From: Niabella pedocola
GTDB lineage: Bacteria; Bacteroidota; Bacteroidia; Chitinophagales; Chitinophagaceae
Length of the DNA: 64,000 nt
Direction: 5' to 3'
Assembly (NCBI RefSeq): GCF_021044425.1
Contig: NZ_JAJNEC010000005.1
Span: 1 to 64,000, forward strand
Position 1 is the stretch's first letter; every line of letters begins with the position of its first letter. Positions 43,785 to 53,136 of the stretch are shown piece by piece. The translations under genes were made by a program, and so were the position numbers. The notes beneath the pieces were generated by a model, which had not been told where the DNA came from, ran no database searches, and saw only the letters and a program-made list of their open reading frames with translations.

Positions 43785-44948
43785 TTAATCGATTTCCAGG
43801 ATGGTACCCGCAATATGCCGTATGCCATCCTGTTTATTAAAATAATAAACCACCAGTACCTTGTTATGAGTTAGTTGCACCGGCCAGGAGTAACCCAGAT
43901 CCCGGCTGCCCCCGTCATCTCTTAATATGATCTCCGGTGCCGTTGCATAATCGGTGCATTCGGCATTCAGGATCCGTGCCCGGATCCCAAAGGGCTGGTG
44001 CCGGTATCCATAGGTAAGCAGTACCCGGTTATCCGGCAGGCGCAGGGCGTTGAGCGGGTGTCCCTGGAAGCCCATCTTTTCCCAGCGAAATGTTTTACCA
44101 CCATCCACAGAGCGGGCAATGCAGGCCTGATCATCGTAAAACTCCGTTCGTATAAACGCCACGATATCGCCCTTGGGTGTTTCATACACCGATGTTTCAC
44201 TGAAAGAGATACTGTCGTTCCGGGCCACCGGCGCTGCATACTTCCAGGTGCTTCCTTTATCATAGGAGATCAGCAGGTGCGTGGCATTGATCAATGGTTT
44301 TGTTTTATCAATACTTGCCGCTACCCAATAAAGCTGCCCATTTTTGCCTTCATACATCGCTCCCCTGTTGAACGCCGGCAACGGATTACCAAATGCATCA
44401 TTATGTTGTTCTGATGGTATGTGCAGCGGCTCGTAAGGTCCCTGCCATGTTTGACCACCGTTAAGCGACTGCAGCAGATAACCGCCATTAAAGAAGGCAT
44501 TTAGCGTATAGTGAGCAAAGTACGGTGGTTTTAGCCTGGCATCAGCCCGGGGAAATACCCAGGAGTAGCTGGCGCAAAGAATAGATCCATCACGCAGTTG
44601 CAATAAACAGGGGTCCTGTGAACCTCCAAAAGGATAGGCATATAAGAGCTCCGGTTGCCGGGGCCAGCTGAAGCCATCCGTTGAACGCATCATTACCAGG
44701 TAGCTGTTGGGATCCACATGATTGGTTCCCTTTTCTCCCAGCCGCTTCCGCTCCGGCGCTCGTCTGAATGCCAGCAGGAACTCCCCGTTTGGCCGCCTGA
44801 TGATAGAGGGAAACGAACTGTAAAAGCGGGCATCCTCATACAGTACGATATCTTTTATTTTTTTTACGTCTGATTTTTTTTGCTGTGCAGCCGCCATAAT
44901 CACCGGCAGTAAAAAAAGCAATAGTAATCCGTTTCTGACCTCATGCAT
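43785..44948 (-). CDS. sialidase-fold (Asp-box) protein
   Basis: 387 residues from the ATG at 44948 (MHEVRNGLLLLFLLPVIMAA, a signal peptide); the frame upstream only offers a GTG at 44996. Asp boxes: SLNGGQTWQ, SYDKGSTWKY and SVDGGKTFRW. The N-terminal segment reads YSSFPSIIRRPNGEFLLAF, where true GH33 enzymes have FRIP. The C-terminal motifs GHPLNALRLPDNRVLLTYGY and LGYSWPVQLTHNKVLVVYYF match those of the proteins at 27550 and 46589. Substrate unknown; exported. Confidence 0.86.
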   Translation of the reverse strand: MHEVRNGLLLLFLLPVIMAAAQQKKSDVKKIKDIVLYEDARFYSSFPSIIRRPNGEFLLAFRRAPERKRLGEKGTNHVDPNSYLVMMRSTDGFSWPRQPELLYAYPFGGSQDPCLLQLRDGSILCASYSWVFPRADARLKPPYFAHYTLNAFFNGGYLLQSLNGGQTWQGPYEPLHIPSEQHNDAFGNPLPAFNRGAMYEGKNGQLYWVAASIDKTKPLINATHLLISYDKGSTWKYAAPVARNDSISFSETSVYETPKGDIVAFIRTEFYDDQACIARSVDGGKTFRWEKMGFQGHPLNALRLPDNRVLLTYGYRHQPFGIRARILNAECTDYATAPEIILRDDGGSRDLGYSWPVQLTHNKVLVVYYFNKQDGIRHIAGTILEID

Positions 44949-45080
44949 AGCTGCAATTTTTATTCTTAAAAAATGATCGTTTATCTTCAGGTTCACCCGG
45001 TATCAATCCTGCTTTAAAGACCGTTCGGATAACACAACCGTCACTGAATAATGCTCTTTTTGTTCAGGAAAACAGCTCCG

Positions 45081-46508
45081 CTACATTGGACTGTAAGCCG
45101 GGTTGGGAGCGGGGTATACCGCTTTTTCCTTTTTCAGCCAGGCCTGCAGATCCGCCTGCATCTTTTGCGCAACGACTTTCTTAACCGGCGCCAGGTCATG
45201 TGCTTCTGCCGGGTCATCCTTCAGGTTGTATAGCGCACAGCGCGCATCTTCATACCAGTATATCAGCTTCCAGTTGCCGGACCGGATGGCAGATGCCGGG
45301 CTTCCCTTTTGATTGCCGTAATGGGGGTAATGCCAGTACAGGGAGCGTTCCGGTGCCTTTCCTTTTGTTAACAGGGGCAGAAGATTAACGCCGTCTTTGT
45401 GTTGCGCACTGTTCTGCGGCAGCCCGGCCAATGCCAGTAATGTAGGATAAAGATCCGTATTGATCACGGGTACATCGATCACCGTGCCCTTGTTATTCAT
45501 CGCCGGCCATTTCAACAGAAACGGCACACGGATCCCTCCTTCGTACAGCCATCCCTTACCTCCACGCAACGGTCTGTTGGCCGTGGGCATTCCCTCTGCC
45601 GTGGAAAGCCCGCCATTATCCGAAAGGAATACAACAATCGTATTCCGGTCCAGCTGCAGTTCCTTCAGCTTTTGCAGTATGAGGCCCACCGCTTCATCCG
45701 TTTCGAATACCATCGCCGCATACCGCTCATGATCCTGCTTTACCCGTTCTTTGCCCCAGGCACTTGCAACAACGGGCTGCTGCAGCTTCAACCGGTCTTT
45801 TTTGGCTGCATAACGGGCGATGTTTTTCTCCCCGGCAAGTACAGGAATATGCACCGCATAAAAAGAGATACAGGCCAGAAACGGCTGGTCCTTATGCTGC
45901 TCCAAAAAACGGGCGGCCTCCCCCGCAATTTCAAAGCTGCCCTTTGACGGATCTTTTGCCTTTCCTTCAAAATAGTGATCGAAGCCCTGCGTTAAAGGAC
46001 TGTTCGCCGGACCCGAGCCCAGATGCCATTTCCCGGCCAGGAACGTTGCATAACCGGCCTGTTTAAATACCTCCGCCAGGGTTACCTCCTGCTGCGGAAG
46101 GTAATCTCTGTAAGGCGCCGGTAACAACCTGGTGATCTTTTCTTTTCTCGTTTCTTTTGCCGCTTCACCAGGCTGTATTGCACCAAACCAATCAGTGGTT
46201 TGCATGGCTACCGGATACTTACCCGTCATGATACCGGATCTTGCCGGAGAACACACGGGTGCCGATGCATACGCATTGGTAAAACGTGCCGATTGCGCAG
46301 CCAGTGCATCAATATGCGGCGTATCGTAAAAAGAAGAACCATAACAATGCAGATCCCTCCACCCCATATCATCTATCAGAAAAAAAAGAACATTGGGATG
46401 TGGGCCCGGCACTACAGAGCGCGTATAACAGCTTCCGTCCTGTGCATGTGTGGTAAGGAGCAACAGGCCAAAAAACAAATGCCTCCAAACACTGTATAAT
46501 TTGATCAT
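45081..46508 (-). CDS. type I sulfatase (arylsulfatase A-like)
   Basis: 475 residues with a signal peptide (LFFGLLLLTTHAQ). The active site reads APVCSPARSGIMTGKYP with Cys86 for formylglycine conversion. Metal ligands are Asp46-Asp47 (FFLIDDMGWRD) and the later VVFLSDNGG. KGWLYEGGIRVPFLLKWP and the C-terminal LYNLKDDPAEAHDLAP are typical of S1_16/S1_4-like galactosamine or galactose sulfatases, though subfamily assignment would need a search. It is the second sulfatase here and differs clearly from the one at 26020, so at least two kinds of sulfate position are probably attacked. Confidence 0.94.
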   Translation of the reverse strand: MIKLYSVWRHLFFGLLLLTTHAQDGSCYTRSVVPGPHPNVLFFLIDDMGWRDLHCYGSSFYDTPHIDALAAQSARFTNAYASAPVCSPARSGIMTGKYPVAMQTTDWFGAIQPGEAAKETRKEKITRLLPAPYRDYLPQQEVTLAEVFKQAGYATFLAGKWHLGSGPANSPLTQGFDHYFEGKAKDPSKGSFEIAGEAARFLEQHKDQPFLACISFYAVHIPVLAGEKNIARYAAKKDRLKLQQPVVASAWGKERVKQDHERYAAMVFETDEAVGLILQKLKELQLDRNTIVVFLSDNGGLSTAEGMPTANRPLRGGKGWLYEGGIRVPFLLKWPAMNNKGTVIDVPVINTDLYPTLLALAGLPQNSAQHKDGVNLLPLLTKGKAPERSLYWHYPHYGNQKGSPASAIRSGNWKLIYWYEDARCALYNLKDDPAEAHDLAPVKKVVAQKMQADLQAWLKKEKAVYPAPNPAYSPM

Positions 46509-46588
46509 ACTTCCCGAAGTTGTTTTACTGTTCTTATGTTGTCGGAGCTCCCTAACCGCTTCAACTTACCGGAACTGCGCCTATAACA

Positions 46589-47839
46589 TCATCCTTTTAA
46601 CTGCCAGTGCGTTGTTACAATATTGGTGGGCTGACCGCTGCCGGGAGACTGGTAATAAGCCGTTATGATGGATCCGTCATGTAACTGCACAGAGGACGGA
46701 TACCCCATATCGCCATTGGGCGAGCTGGTTAAGATCACCTCGTTTTTGAGATCCCAGGTTTTGCCCTCATCATACGAAAGACAGGCCCGCTGGCTATAAG
46801 CAGGCTTCCTGTGACCATAGGTAAGCAACAGCGTATTATTCTTTAAAAGTGTCAGATGAGGGGGATATCCCCAAATACCCGTTTCCCTGGCCACCGTCCA
46901 GGTTTTACCGCCATCATAACTTTCAGATTGCAGCAAATAACCGTTATGAAATTCCTTCGACTCGTTGCGGATCATGGCCAGCAGTTTTCCCGATGGCAAC
47001 TCGATCACGTGGGGCTCCGAGATACTCTTCGCATTTTCCGGCAACGGAATATTTCCGATCACCTGCCAGCTAACGCCATCATCTGTTGACCGTTCAATCA
47101 ATACCGGCCCCATCGATTTGTACCGGCCCGTTCCCACATATAAAAGATGTCCGTTTTTCAGATTCACGGGGCCGTGCGGGGCTGTACCCACTGTACGGGA
47201 AGGTGACTCCCAGGTTTTACCACCATCCGGCGATCTTTTTGTCCAGTTACCCAGCCATTCTTTTTTTGTTTCCGCACCGATCTTTTCTCCGATACGGGCA
47301 TATTTATTATACGCCCCTTTCCAGGCCGGATTTTCAAAAGCAAGCGAGGTAAACCAGCTCACCACAAGGGTGCCTTTTTTTGTTTGAATGATTCCGGCAT
47401 CCCGGTCATCCAGCGGCGTGTTTGTGATCGTTACGGGAGCAGACCAGGTTTTACCATTATCCGCCGATCTTAAAAGCTGCGTTTTACCAAACGGACATAC
47501 ATGGCTGTCCCTGTCGCCGGAGTAAACAATGATCAACTCGTTGTTTTTTGTCAATACAATGGTAGGCCATCCCAGGTAACGGTTGGGTTCGATCTGGTTC
47601 GTTACCTGAACGGGATGACCGTTTTTATCAATGCCATTGCACCCCGCAGGAAACCTTCCGGGTTCTATGCAAATCGTTTTGGTTTCGAATATTTCTGCAA
47701 TTGCCTGTTCAAAAGTGCCGGTAACCGGATGCGGCAACTTTACCTCCGTACCGGTACTGTTCAGATCTGCAAACCTGGCAACCAGGGGAGATACGCCGAT
47801 CAGCCCCAGGAAATTTCTTCGGTTATATGCTTTGCTCAT
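46589..47839 (-). CDS. sialidase-fold (Asp-box) protein, GWP/DRDSHVCPFG subgroup
   Basis: 416 residues. The N terminus MSKAYNRRNFLGLIGVSPLVARFA has a twin-arginine-like motif. Strong Asp boxes: RSADNGKTWSAP, SPDGGKTWESP, STDDGVSWQ, SYDGGKTWTV and SYDEGKTWDL. The segment YLGWPTIVLTKNNELIIVYS followed by GDRDSHVCPFGKTQLLRS is characteristic of a subgroup common in polysaccharide-degrading bacteria. The C-terminal GYPPHLTLLKNNTLLLTYG and MGYPSSVQLHDGSIITAYY group it with the proteins at 27550 and 43785. Exported; substrate unknown. Confidence 0.87.
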   Translation of the reverse strand: MSKAYNRRNFLGLIGVSPLVARFADLNSTGTEVKLPHPVTGTFEQAIAEIFETKTICIEPGRFPAGCNGIDKNGHPVQVTNQIEPNRYLGWPTIVLTKNNELIIVYSGDRDSHVCPFGKTQLLRSADNGKTWSAPVTITNTPLDDRDAGIIQTKKGTLVVSWFTSLAFENPAWKGAYNKYARIGEKIGAETKKEWLGNWTKRSPDGGKTWESPSRTVGTAPHGPVNLKNGHLLYVGTGRYKSMGPVLIERSTDDGVSWQVIGNIPLPENAKSISEPHVIELPSGKLLAMIRNESKEFHNGYLLQSESYDGGKTWTVARETGIWGYPPHLTLLKNNTLLLTYGHRKPAYSQRACLSYDEGKTWDLKNEVILTSSPNGDMGYPSSVQLHDGSIITAYYQSPGSGQPTNIVTTHWQLKG

Positions 47840-47933
47840 AATTTAATGATTCTTTTTTTTAATTCCACTGTTCCTGAGACACCGGTGAACAACGGAAGTT
47901 TATTACTGCCTTCAGGAATTGAATACCGCCGGT

Positions 47934-49298
47934 TTATCGTTTATCCACCACTACTTCGCGCACTTTGATGGCCTTACGAATGGTGCCCTCCGGTGTCTGA
48001 TAATGAAAATCGGAATAAATGATCAGTAATTTATTGGAACCGGCCGGCAGCAATCCGGTATATCCGCAGGATACCTGGGCAGAGCCCCCACTCAATTCTT
48101 TTTTGAAGTCCATATCATGTGGCAACATCTCAAATGCCCTCGACCACTGCATCCCCCTGGTATCCGTTGTGAACCGCAGCTGTACGCCTGGTCTTCCGGA
48201 CGACATCACCAGTACCCCATTGGATAATTGCAGCAACCGGGGTAATACCCCCGCCGGGGTGATCACGCGCGGCACCGACCAGGTTTTGCCCTGATCCCCG
48301 GAATAACTGCCATACATCGGCCCAATGCCCGCTCCATCCGTGGTCCGGAGTACACAAAGGAACGTGCCATCTTTTAATATTTCAAAGGCAGGTTCTGTAT
48401 ATCCCATACGCTTTACAGACACGGTATCGCCGGCTGTATCCAATTGAAAAGGGATCCTGCCCAGGATGCTCCAGTGATGGCCATTATCCGTAGACCGGTA
48501 AAAGAAAGCCCCGGACCGCGGATCCGTTTTCCCGTTCTTATCGACCATGAAACCGGGATATATACCTGCGATCAGTGAACCGTCCCGCGCTGTTTTGATA
48601 TCGCCCCACCATACAATCGGCACCAATCCGGCCAAACTGTACCGCGCCGCCTGCGGATCATCCAGTGCGGCCTTCTCCAGCTCCCATTTGGAGGCTCCTT
48701 TTTTTAAGCGTTTGAAATATACACCCTGCCTGCTTTCCGGAAGTTCGCTTAACCGGTAAAAATTAAAATTGGATTTCCGGTAATTTTCAAGTCCCACGCC
48801 AACCGGCGCCGGCAATTGCAGTTCTTTTTCGGGGATCGGTTTGGGAGTGTAAATAGCCAGGCGGTCACCATTGGGCAACAGCACCGCATTACCCGGTTCT
48901 TCCGAAGGCTCCAGATGCCAGCTTTTACCCCCATCGGCGGAAACAGCCGTACCACGCGTATCATTCCCATAGGCTTCTATAGCATCCTGGGTAAGGTTCC
49001 ACTTTGCCACTATATTTCCATCGGTCATGCGATCGATATTCGGAAATTGAAAAAAGCCCCATTTTTCCGGCCTGGAAGCCACGGAGATCACCACCGGTTC
49101 TTTAAACCGGATATCAAAGGTGATCTTCCCCTGTTGTTTATACCGGATAGTGGTGGCACCATAGGCCGGAATCCCGTCCCTGAGGCCCCTGCCCTCACCC
49201 GGCGAAGGGTCGTCTACAACCACACTGCGCTTTGAAGATGGCTGGGCCCCGCAGATGCCCGTTACAAAAAATAAAAAAAGGATTAAAGAGGTGCGCAT
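47934..49298 (-). CDS. sialidase-fold (Asp-box) protein
   Basis: 454 residues from the ATG at 49298 (signal peptide MRTSLILFLFFVTGICGAQ); the frame's upstream GTG at 49322 overlaps the previous stop. Asp boxes: SADGGKSWHL, RSTDNGHHWSI and SGDQGKTWSVP. It lacks the YGHR and DMGYP tail of the three-member subgroup and ends with SCGYTGLLPAGSNKLLIIYS. It probably represents a different activity. It follows the GATase-like gene after 23 bases and precedes another sialidase-like gene by 94 bases. Confidence 0.83.
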   Translation of the reverse strand: MRTSLILFLFFVTGICGAQPSSKRSVVVDDPSPGEGRGLRDGIPAYGATTIRYKQQGKITFDIRFKEPVVISVASRPEKWGFFQFPNIDRMTDGNIVAKWNLTQDAIEAYGNDTRGTAVSADGGKSWHLEPSEEPGNAVLLPNGDRLAIYTPKPIPEKELQLPAPVGVGLENYRKSNFNFYRLSELPESRQGVYFKRLKKGASKWELEKAALDDPQAARYSLAGLVPIVWWGDIKTARDGSLIAGIYPGFMVDKNGKTDPRSGAFFYRSTDNGHHWSILGRIPFQLDTAGDTVSVKRMGYTEPAFEILKDGTFLCVLRTTDGAGIGPMYGSYSGDQGKTWSVPRVITPAGVLPRLLQLSNGVLVMSSGRPGVQLRFTTDTRGMQWSRAFEMLPHDMDFKKELSGGSAQVSCGYTGLLPAGSNKLLIIYSDFHYQTPEGTIRKAIKVREVVVDKR

Positions 49299-49321
49299 TT
49301 TATATATTTTAAAGTTCAGCA

Positions 49322-51040
49322 CTATTGCAATTCCATGGTAATGGTTTGTGCCAGGGACAGGATCATGTTATTGTCCTTATCTGCATTGCTTTTGTCTACT
49401 GTTTTGCGGGTATCCTGTACCCATGCCAGCACGCGGCTTTGCGTGCGGGTCCGGATCACCACACCCGTGGCCGCATCCACCCATTGTTCTCTCTTAAATA
49501 AAAGCTTTCCGCCCCGGTCATTAAAATACTGATAATGCACCAGGTTGGCCTTATCTATGGTGGTGGCATTTAACAGGTCGGATACGCCAATGCCCAGATC
49601 TTTTAACCAAAGCTCCTGCGCCGTACGTAGCAGCCTGCATTTTACACCGTTGACCACCACATCCTGTACATACGTAACCGGCATTTCCAATGTACGCACC
49701 GGGGGCTGATCGGTACCCTGAAGCGCCGGGATACGCAGGGCTTCCAGACTTTCCCATTGATCGCCGGGCTGCAACCCATCCACGGGTAATAATGCCACCA
49801 GGGAAGCAATATCCGGTGCCAGCCAGGCGGCTTCCCTCCCGTTGGTTTTTACGCCGGTTACCTTACCCTGACGACTGGCGGTAAAACGGACTGACTGCCC
49901 GGTGGTGTTCACGCTGCTATCGAACCAGCTGAAGTCACCAATACGTGCCTCCAGCGACGCCGCTTTTTGCTCATTAAGTCCATTGCTGCGTAAGCTAAGT
50001 ATTGCGGTTCCTTCCAGGTAAGGCATTCCCGTTTTCTCTCTTGGTTTAAAAAGGCGGTAAACCGGTTTGGGCAGTGCGGATAAGGAATTGGCCACCGGTA
50101 TTGCCTGCAAACCGGCTACGGTTACTTTATACGCCAACGCTTTCCCTTCCGGGTATTGCGCAGGTATTACATGGCGGTCCGGTTTCAGATACCGGAACAA
50201 CTGTTTCAGGATCCGCTCATTCTCGGCCCAGGGGCGCGACATATTACCCGTCCAGGAGCCGATATCCCCTACCAGCACCACTTTCCCTTTGCCCGGCCGT
50301 ACCTGTATGATACCCGGTCCGCGCACATGACGATCCGGGTAACCGGCATCAGAGGCTACCTCCATCAACACCTCCGGCTTTACCGCACCCGGCAATAGCT
50401 TCAGGGTGCAACCGGCACCATAATGAAAAACCGGAACATCATAAAAATGTGCATGCCCTTCACCGATGGGTACATCCGAATAATGGGTATCATCATAATT
50501 CCAGGCCAGTCCGAAAGCATTCACCAGCTTTTTTAACTGCACACTTTCAAAATCTTCGGCGGCGCGATCGGGCGTCGTAGCATTGATCATGATCATCAGG
50601 CTTCCACCCTTTTGCACATATTCAACCAGGTTCCGGATCTCTGTATCGGAAAGGGCCGGCACTTCGGGCACCACTTTCGGATTATCAGGATTGAGGATCA
50701 AAACAGCATCCTGGTCTTTCAATGTTTCTTTAGTAAAGGGTGCACGGCCTATTGTAATAAAGTGCTCCCGGCCCAACGCCGTAAATACCGGGTCAAATGT
50801 ATTGGAATGCACAAAATCATCCCAGGCATAACGACCGGCGCCCGCGATCCAGCTGCCGGTAACCAGGTGATTCCCCACCTTTGTATTGGGCAATGAATGA
50901 TGATAATAATCAAAATAAATCCTCAGCGGTTTTGCAGGTGCGGAACTGTACGCAATTGTTCCCGGAGACGGTGCTGTTTGTGCCCACGCGCCCAAGGGTA
51001 GCAGCAACCACATCGTTACTTTAAAGATTTTGCGGATCAT
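49322..51040 (-). CDS. exported protein with glutamine-amidotransferase-like N-terminal domain
   Basis: 572 residues with a signal peptide (VTMWLLLPLGAWAQ). Residues about 35-290 look like a DUF4350/GATase1-like Rossmann fold: LRIYFDYYHHSLPNTK, LKDQDAVLILNPDNP, LVEYVQKGGSLMIMINAT and PGKGKVVLVGDIGSWTG. No Cys-His-Glu amidotransferase triad is apparent. The C-terminal half (about 300-572) is beta-rich and not recognised. A similar domain occurs in ThuA-like sugar-utilisation proteins. The function is unknown; it may bind a glycan or take part in surface assembly. It stands between the surface-lipoprotein operon and the sialidase/sulfatase genes. Confidence 0.65.
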   Translation of the reverse strand: MIRKIFKVTMWLLLPLGAWAQTAPSPGTIAYSSAPAKPLRIYFDYYHHSLPNTKVGNHLVTGSWIAGAGRYAWDDFVHSNTFDPVFTALGREHFITIGRAPFTKETLKDQDAVLILNPDNPKVVPEVPALSDTEIRNLVEYVQKGGSLMIMINATTPDRAAEDFESVQLKKLVNAFGLAWNYDDTHYSDVPIGEGHAHFYDVPVFHYGAGCTLKLLPGAVKPEVLMEVASDAGYPDRHVRGPGIIQVRPGKGKVVLVGDIGSWTGNMSRPWAENERILKQLFRYLKPDRHVIPAQYPEGKALAYKVTVAGLQAIPVANSLSALPKPVYRLFKPREKTGMPYLEGTAILSLRSNGLNEQKAASLEARIGDFSWFDSSVNTTGQSVRFTASRQGKVTGVKTNGREAAWLAPDIASLVALLPVDGLQPGDQWESLEALRIPALQGTDQPPVRTLEMPVTYVQDVVVNGVKCRLLRTAQELWLKDLGIGVSDLLNATTIDKANLVHYQYFNDRGGKLLFKREQWVDAATGVVIRTRTQSRVLAWVQDTRKTVDKSNADKDNNMILSLAQTITMELQ

Positions 51041-51077
51041 AATAGTTATTTTTTATAGAAGCGGTTTACATTACTTA

Positions 51078-51093
51078 CCGGTATTACTACCGG
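51078..51093. promoter_or_regulatory. six-bp inverted repeat between the surface operon and the GATase-like gene
   Basis: CCGGTA and TACCGG are separated by TTAC in the 226-base gap upstream of the GATase-like gene. No T run follows. It may be an operator or a weak 3'-end hairpin of the preceding eight-gene operon. Confidence 0.3.
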
Positions 51094-51266
51094 CATGTGA
51101 TGCATTATAGAAGTTTAAAAAGACATCAATGTTCAATACGATTCCACAGCCGTTCTTTATATTCCCTGTTAAACCGGTTGCACCGGATGAAACAAACAAA
51201 GAATAGCTTACCAATCATTTTGTGCGGTTATATTACAATATCAGTAACCACTCCCCTGTTTGCGCT

Positions 51267-53111
51267 TTACTGCACAATAATCTTAATACTTTTTGTAACA
51301 CTCCCGTACGTTGCCGTAATTTTCCCGGTTCCTTTTGCGGTGGCGGTGAATGTTCCATTCGAAAAGCTACCGATCGCATTGTTATCCAGGGCAACCGTTG
51401 CGGGTACAAGGGCGGTATTTACAATAAGACCGTATTGATTCATGCCATAAAAAACGGGCGTGAACGTATTTCCCGCTGTCAGCCGCACCAGGCTGTTTGC
51501 CGGCGAAAAAGCGGCAACCGTGTTATCTTCCGGTGCAGCAGACACCCCAAAGATCCCCTCACCATTTACATAAGAAGTAGTGCCGCTGTTCGGACGGTTC
51601 ATCAGCCCGGTATTGTTATACCCGGCGTTCTTTACAAACATAGTCGTTTCATTACCGCCTATCAGATTTAGAGCGTTATATACTCCGTAAAGCTGCATCA
51701 GCTGGGCCACTTCCTTGGTAAACAGGCCCGGATTATCTACCGTGCACATATATACTTTGCTTTCATCCTGCGAAACACCGATGGCCGTTCGCTGCAATTT
51801 TGAAATCCAGTTGGTATCATTTAGTATTCCATTCCGTATGATCCAGGAACGTCCGCCGATCATCTGGCTGAAACTGCGGCTGGGTGCGCTTTGAGGATAT
51901 ACCTGTATATTCACCTTAACGGTATCACCGTTTGCCAGTTTGGTTACCGTGGTAATGGGTGTGGTACCGCTGATGGCCTGCCCCGGATAGCCCGACAGTA
52001 CAGCTCCGTTAGCCGGGATCGCCATACCTGTTTGTTTGGCCACCACACTTCCGTTCACCACAAATGAAGTGGTTTTATTAAACCCGAACGGAAAAGAGAA
52101 GCCCGTAACAGGCAGTAATGAGGCTTCGGCTCCGGCATTGGACTGCAAGGTGGAAGCTCCGGTATATCTGGTCATGAGCATGATATACATCCGGGCTTCA
52201 CTAAGGGTACCAAGACGGATCTTATTTACGCCATCAATGCTCATAAACTGGGTTTTAGAACTGGCAGAACCATTGTAAACAGCATAATCGATGAAGAGCT
52301 TTTTGCCATTTTCAAAAAACGCATGCGCATCTACCCCACCCGTGTTCACATCCGATGCTGTAAGATAGCTGGGACTTGTAACCAGGTCACCATCAATCAC
52401 CAGCCCCTGCACGGGTTGTCCGTAAAAATTATCGGTGGTGGTCCGGAAAAAGTCACCGCTGGTACCGGCGAAATAAACATTACCGGGTGCTGACTTCCTG
52501 GAAGCCATGGAAAGCACGGTTTCTGTAGTAGGGATCTTATCATTTGCCAGTACCGGTTTAAAGGTGAGATAAGGATTGGAAACATCATACACCAGCATGT
52601 TGATCTTTACCGGGGCATATGCAAATCCCGTATCATTTAATACCAGCTGCATATAACGCGTGCCCGGGCCCACATCAAAAAGCGCTGCTGTATCCAGTAA
52701 ATAATAGCTCCCCTGTATATTGATGATCTGGCCAAGGCCGGCCGTTCCCTGGTCGATTGTCTTATAGGTAAAGGCCACGCTGTTTGAACTATATCCCCCG
52801 TTCCACACTTTTATATATACGCTGCCCGATCCCTGGGGAACCATTACTTTTACATACGTATCGCCCGTCTCGACCACCTTTGCACCATTGGCACCAAATA
52901 ATACTGCTGCATTTTTTGCAAAACTTTGCCCGCTGATGGTCAGCGTATCTCCAAACACTCCCAAACCGGTGGAAACACCGGTTATGAACGGTGTGTCACG
53001 GGAAACCGATCCCAATTCCGAACCGGTTCTCTGTTTATTGCAGGCAGCAAGGGTTACCATGCATAGCACAACCACCGATAGTTTTCGCATATGTAATTTA
53101 TTTAGTCGCAT
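51267..53111 (-). CDS. NAGPA-like (phosphodiester glycosidase family) lipoprotein with IPT and Ig-like domains
   Basis: 614 residues from the ATG at 53111 (an ATG at 53090 is also possible); lipobox LAAC at Cys24. Domains: IPT/TIG (about 40-117, ITGVSTGLGVFGDTLTISG), a NAGPA/DUF2233-type domain (about 135-520, with RTAIGVSQDESKVYMCTVDN and YNALNLIGGNETTMFVKNAG) and a C-terminal Big_2-like Ig domain (ATVALDNNAIGSFSNGTFTA). In the family the last motif normally reads LNLDGGGSTTM; here Asp is Ile and the GGGS turn is GGNE, so hydrolysis is doubtful. It ends the eight-gene surface operon and is probably a glycan-binding or glycosidase-like surface protein. Confidence 0.8.
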   Translation of the reverse strand: MRLNKLHMRKLSVVVLCMVTLAACNKQRTGSELGSVSRDTPFITGVSTGLGVFGDTLTISGQSFAKNAAVLFGANGAKVVETGDTYVKVMVPQGSGSVYIKVWNGGYSSNSVAFTYKTIDQGTAGLGQIINIQGSYYLLDTAALFDVGPGTRYMQLVLNDTGFAYAPVKINMLVYDVSNPYLTFKPVLANDKIPTTETVLSMASRKSAPGNVYFAGTSGDFFRTTTDNFYGQPVQGLVIDGDLVTSPSYLTASDVNTGGVDAHAFFENGKKLFIDYAVYNGSASSKTQFMSIDGVNKIRLGTLSEARMYIMLMTRYTGASTLQSNAGAEASLLPVTGFSFPFGFNKTTSFVVNGSVVAKQTGMAIPANGAVLSGYPGQAISGTTPITTVTKLANGDTVKVNIQVYPQSAPSRSFSQMIGGRSWIIRNGILNDTNWISKLQRTAIGVSQDESKVYMCTVDNPGLFTKEVAQLMQLYGVYNALNLIGGNETTMFVKNAGYNNTGLMNRPNSGTTSYVNGEGIFGVSAAPEDNTVAAFSPANSLVRLTAGNTFTPVFYGMNQYGLIVNTALVPATVALDNNAIGSFSNGTFTATAKGTGKITATYGSVTKSIKIIVQ

Positions 53112-53136
53112 GTATTTCTTTTTCAGGTACGGGTAA

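Noticed and set aside
1738..49298. Classical sialic acid (nan) catabolic locus
   Set aside because: No epimerase, ROK kinase, deacetylase or glucosamine-6-phosphate deaminase is present and the FRIP motif is absent from the sialidase-like proteins. Only the aldolases and propellers would fit.
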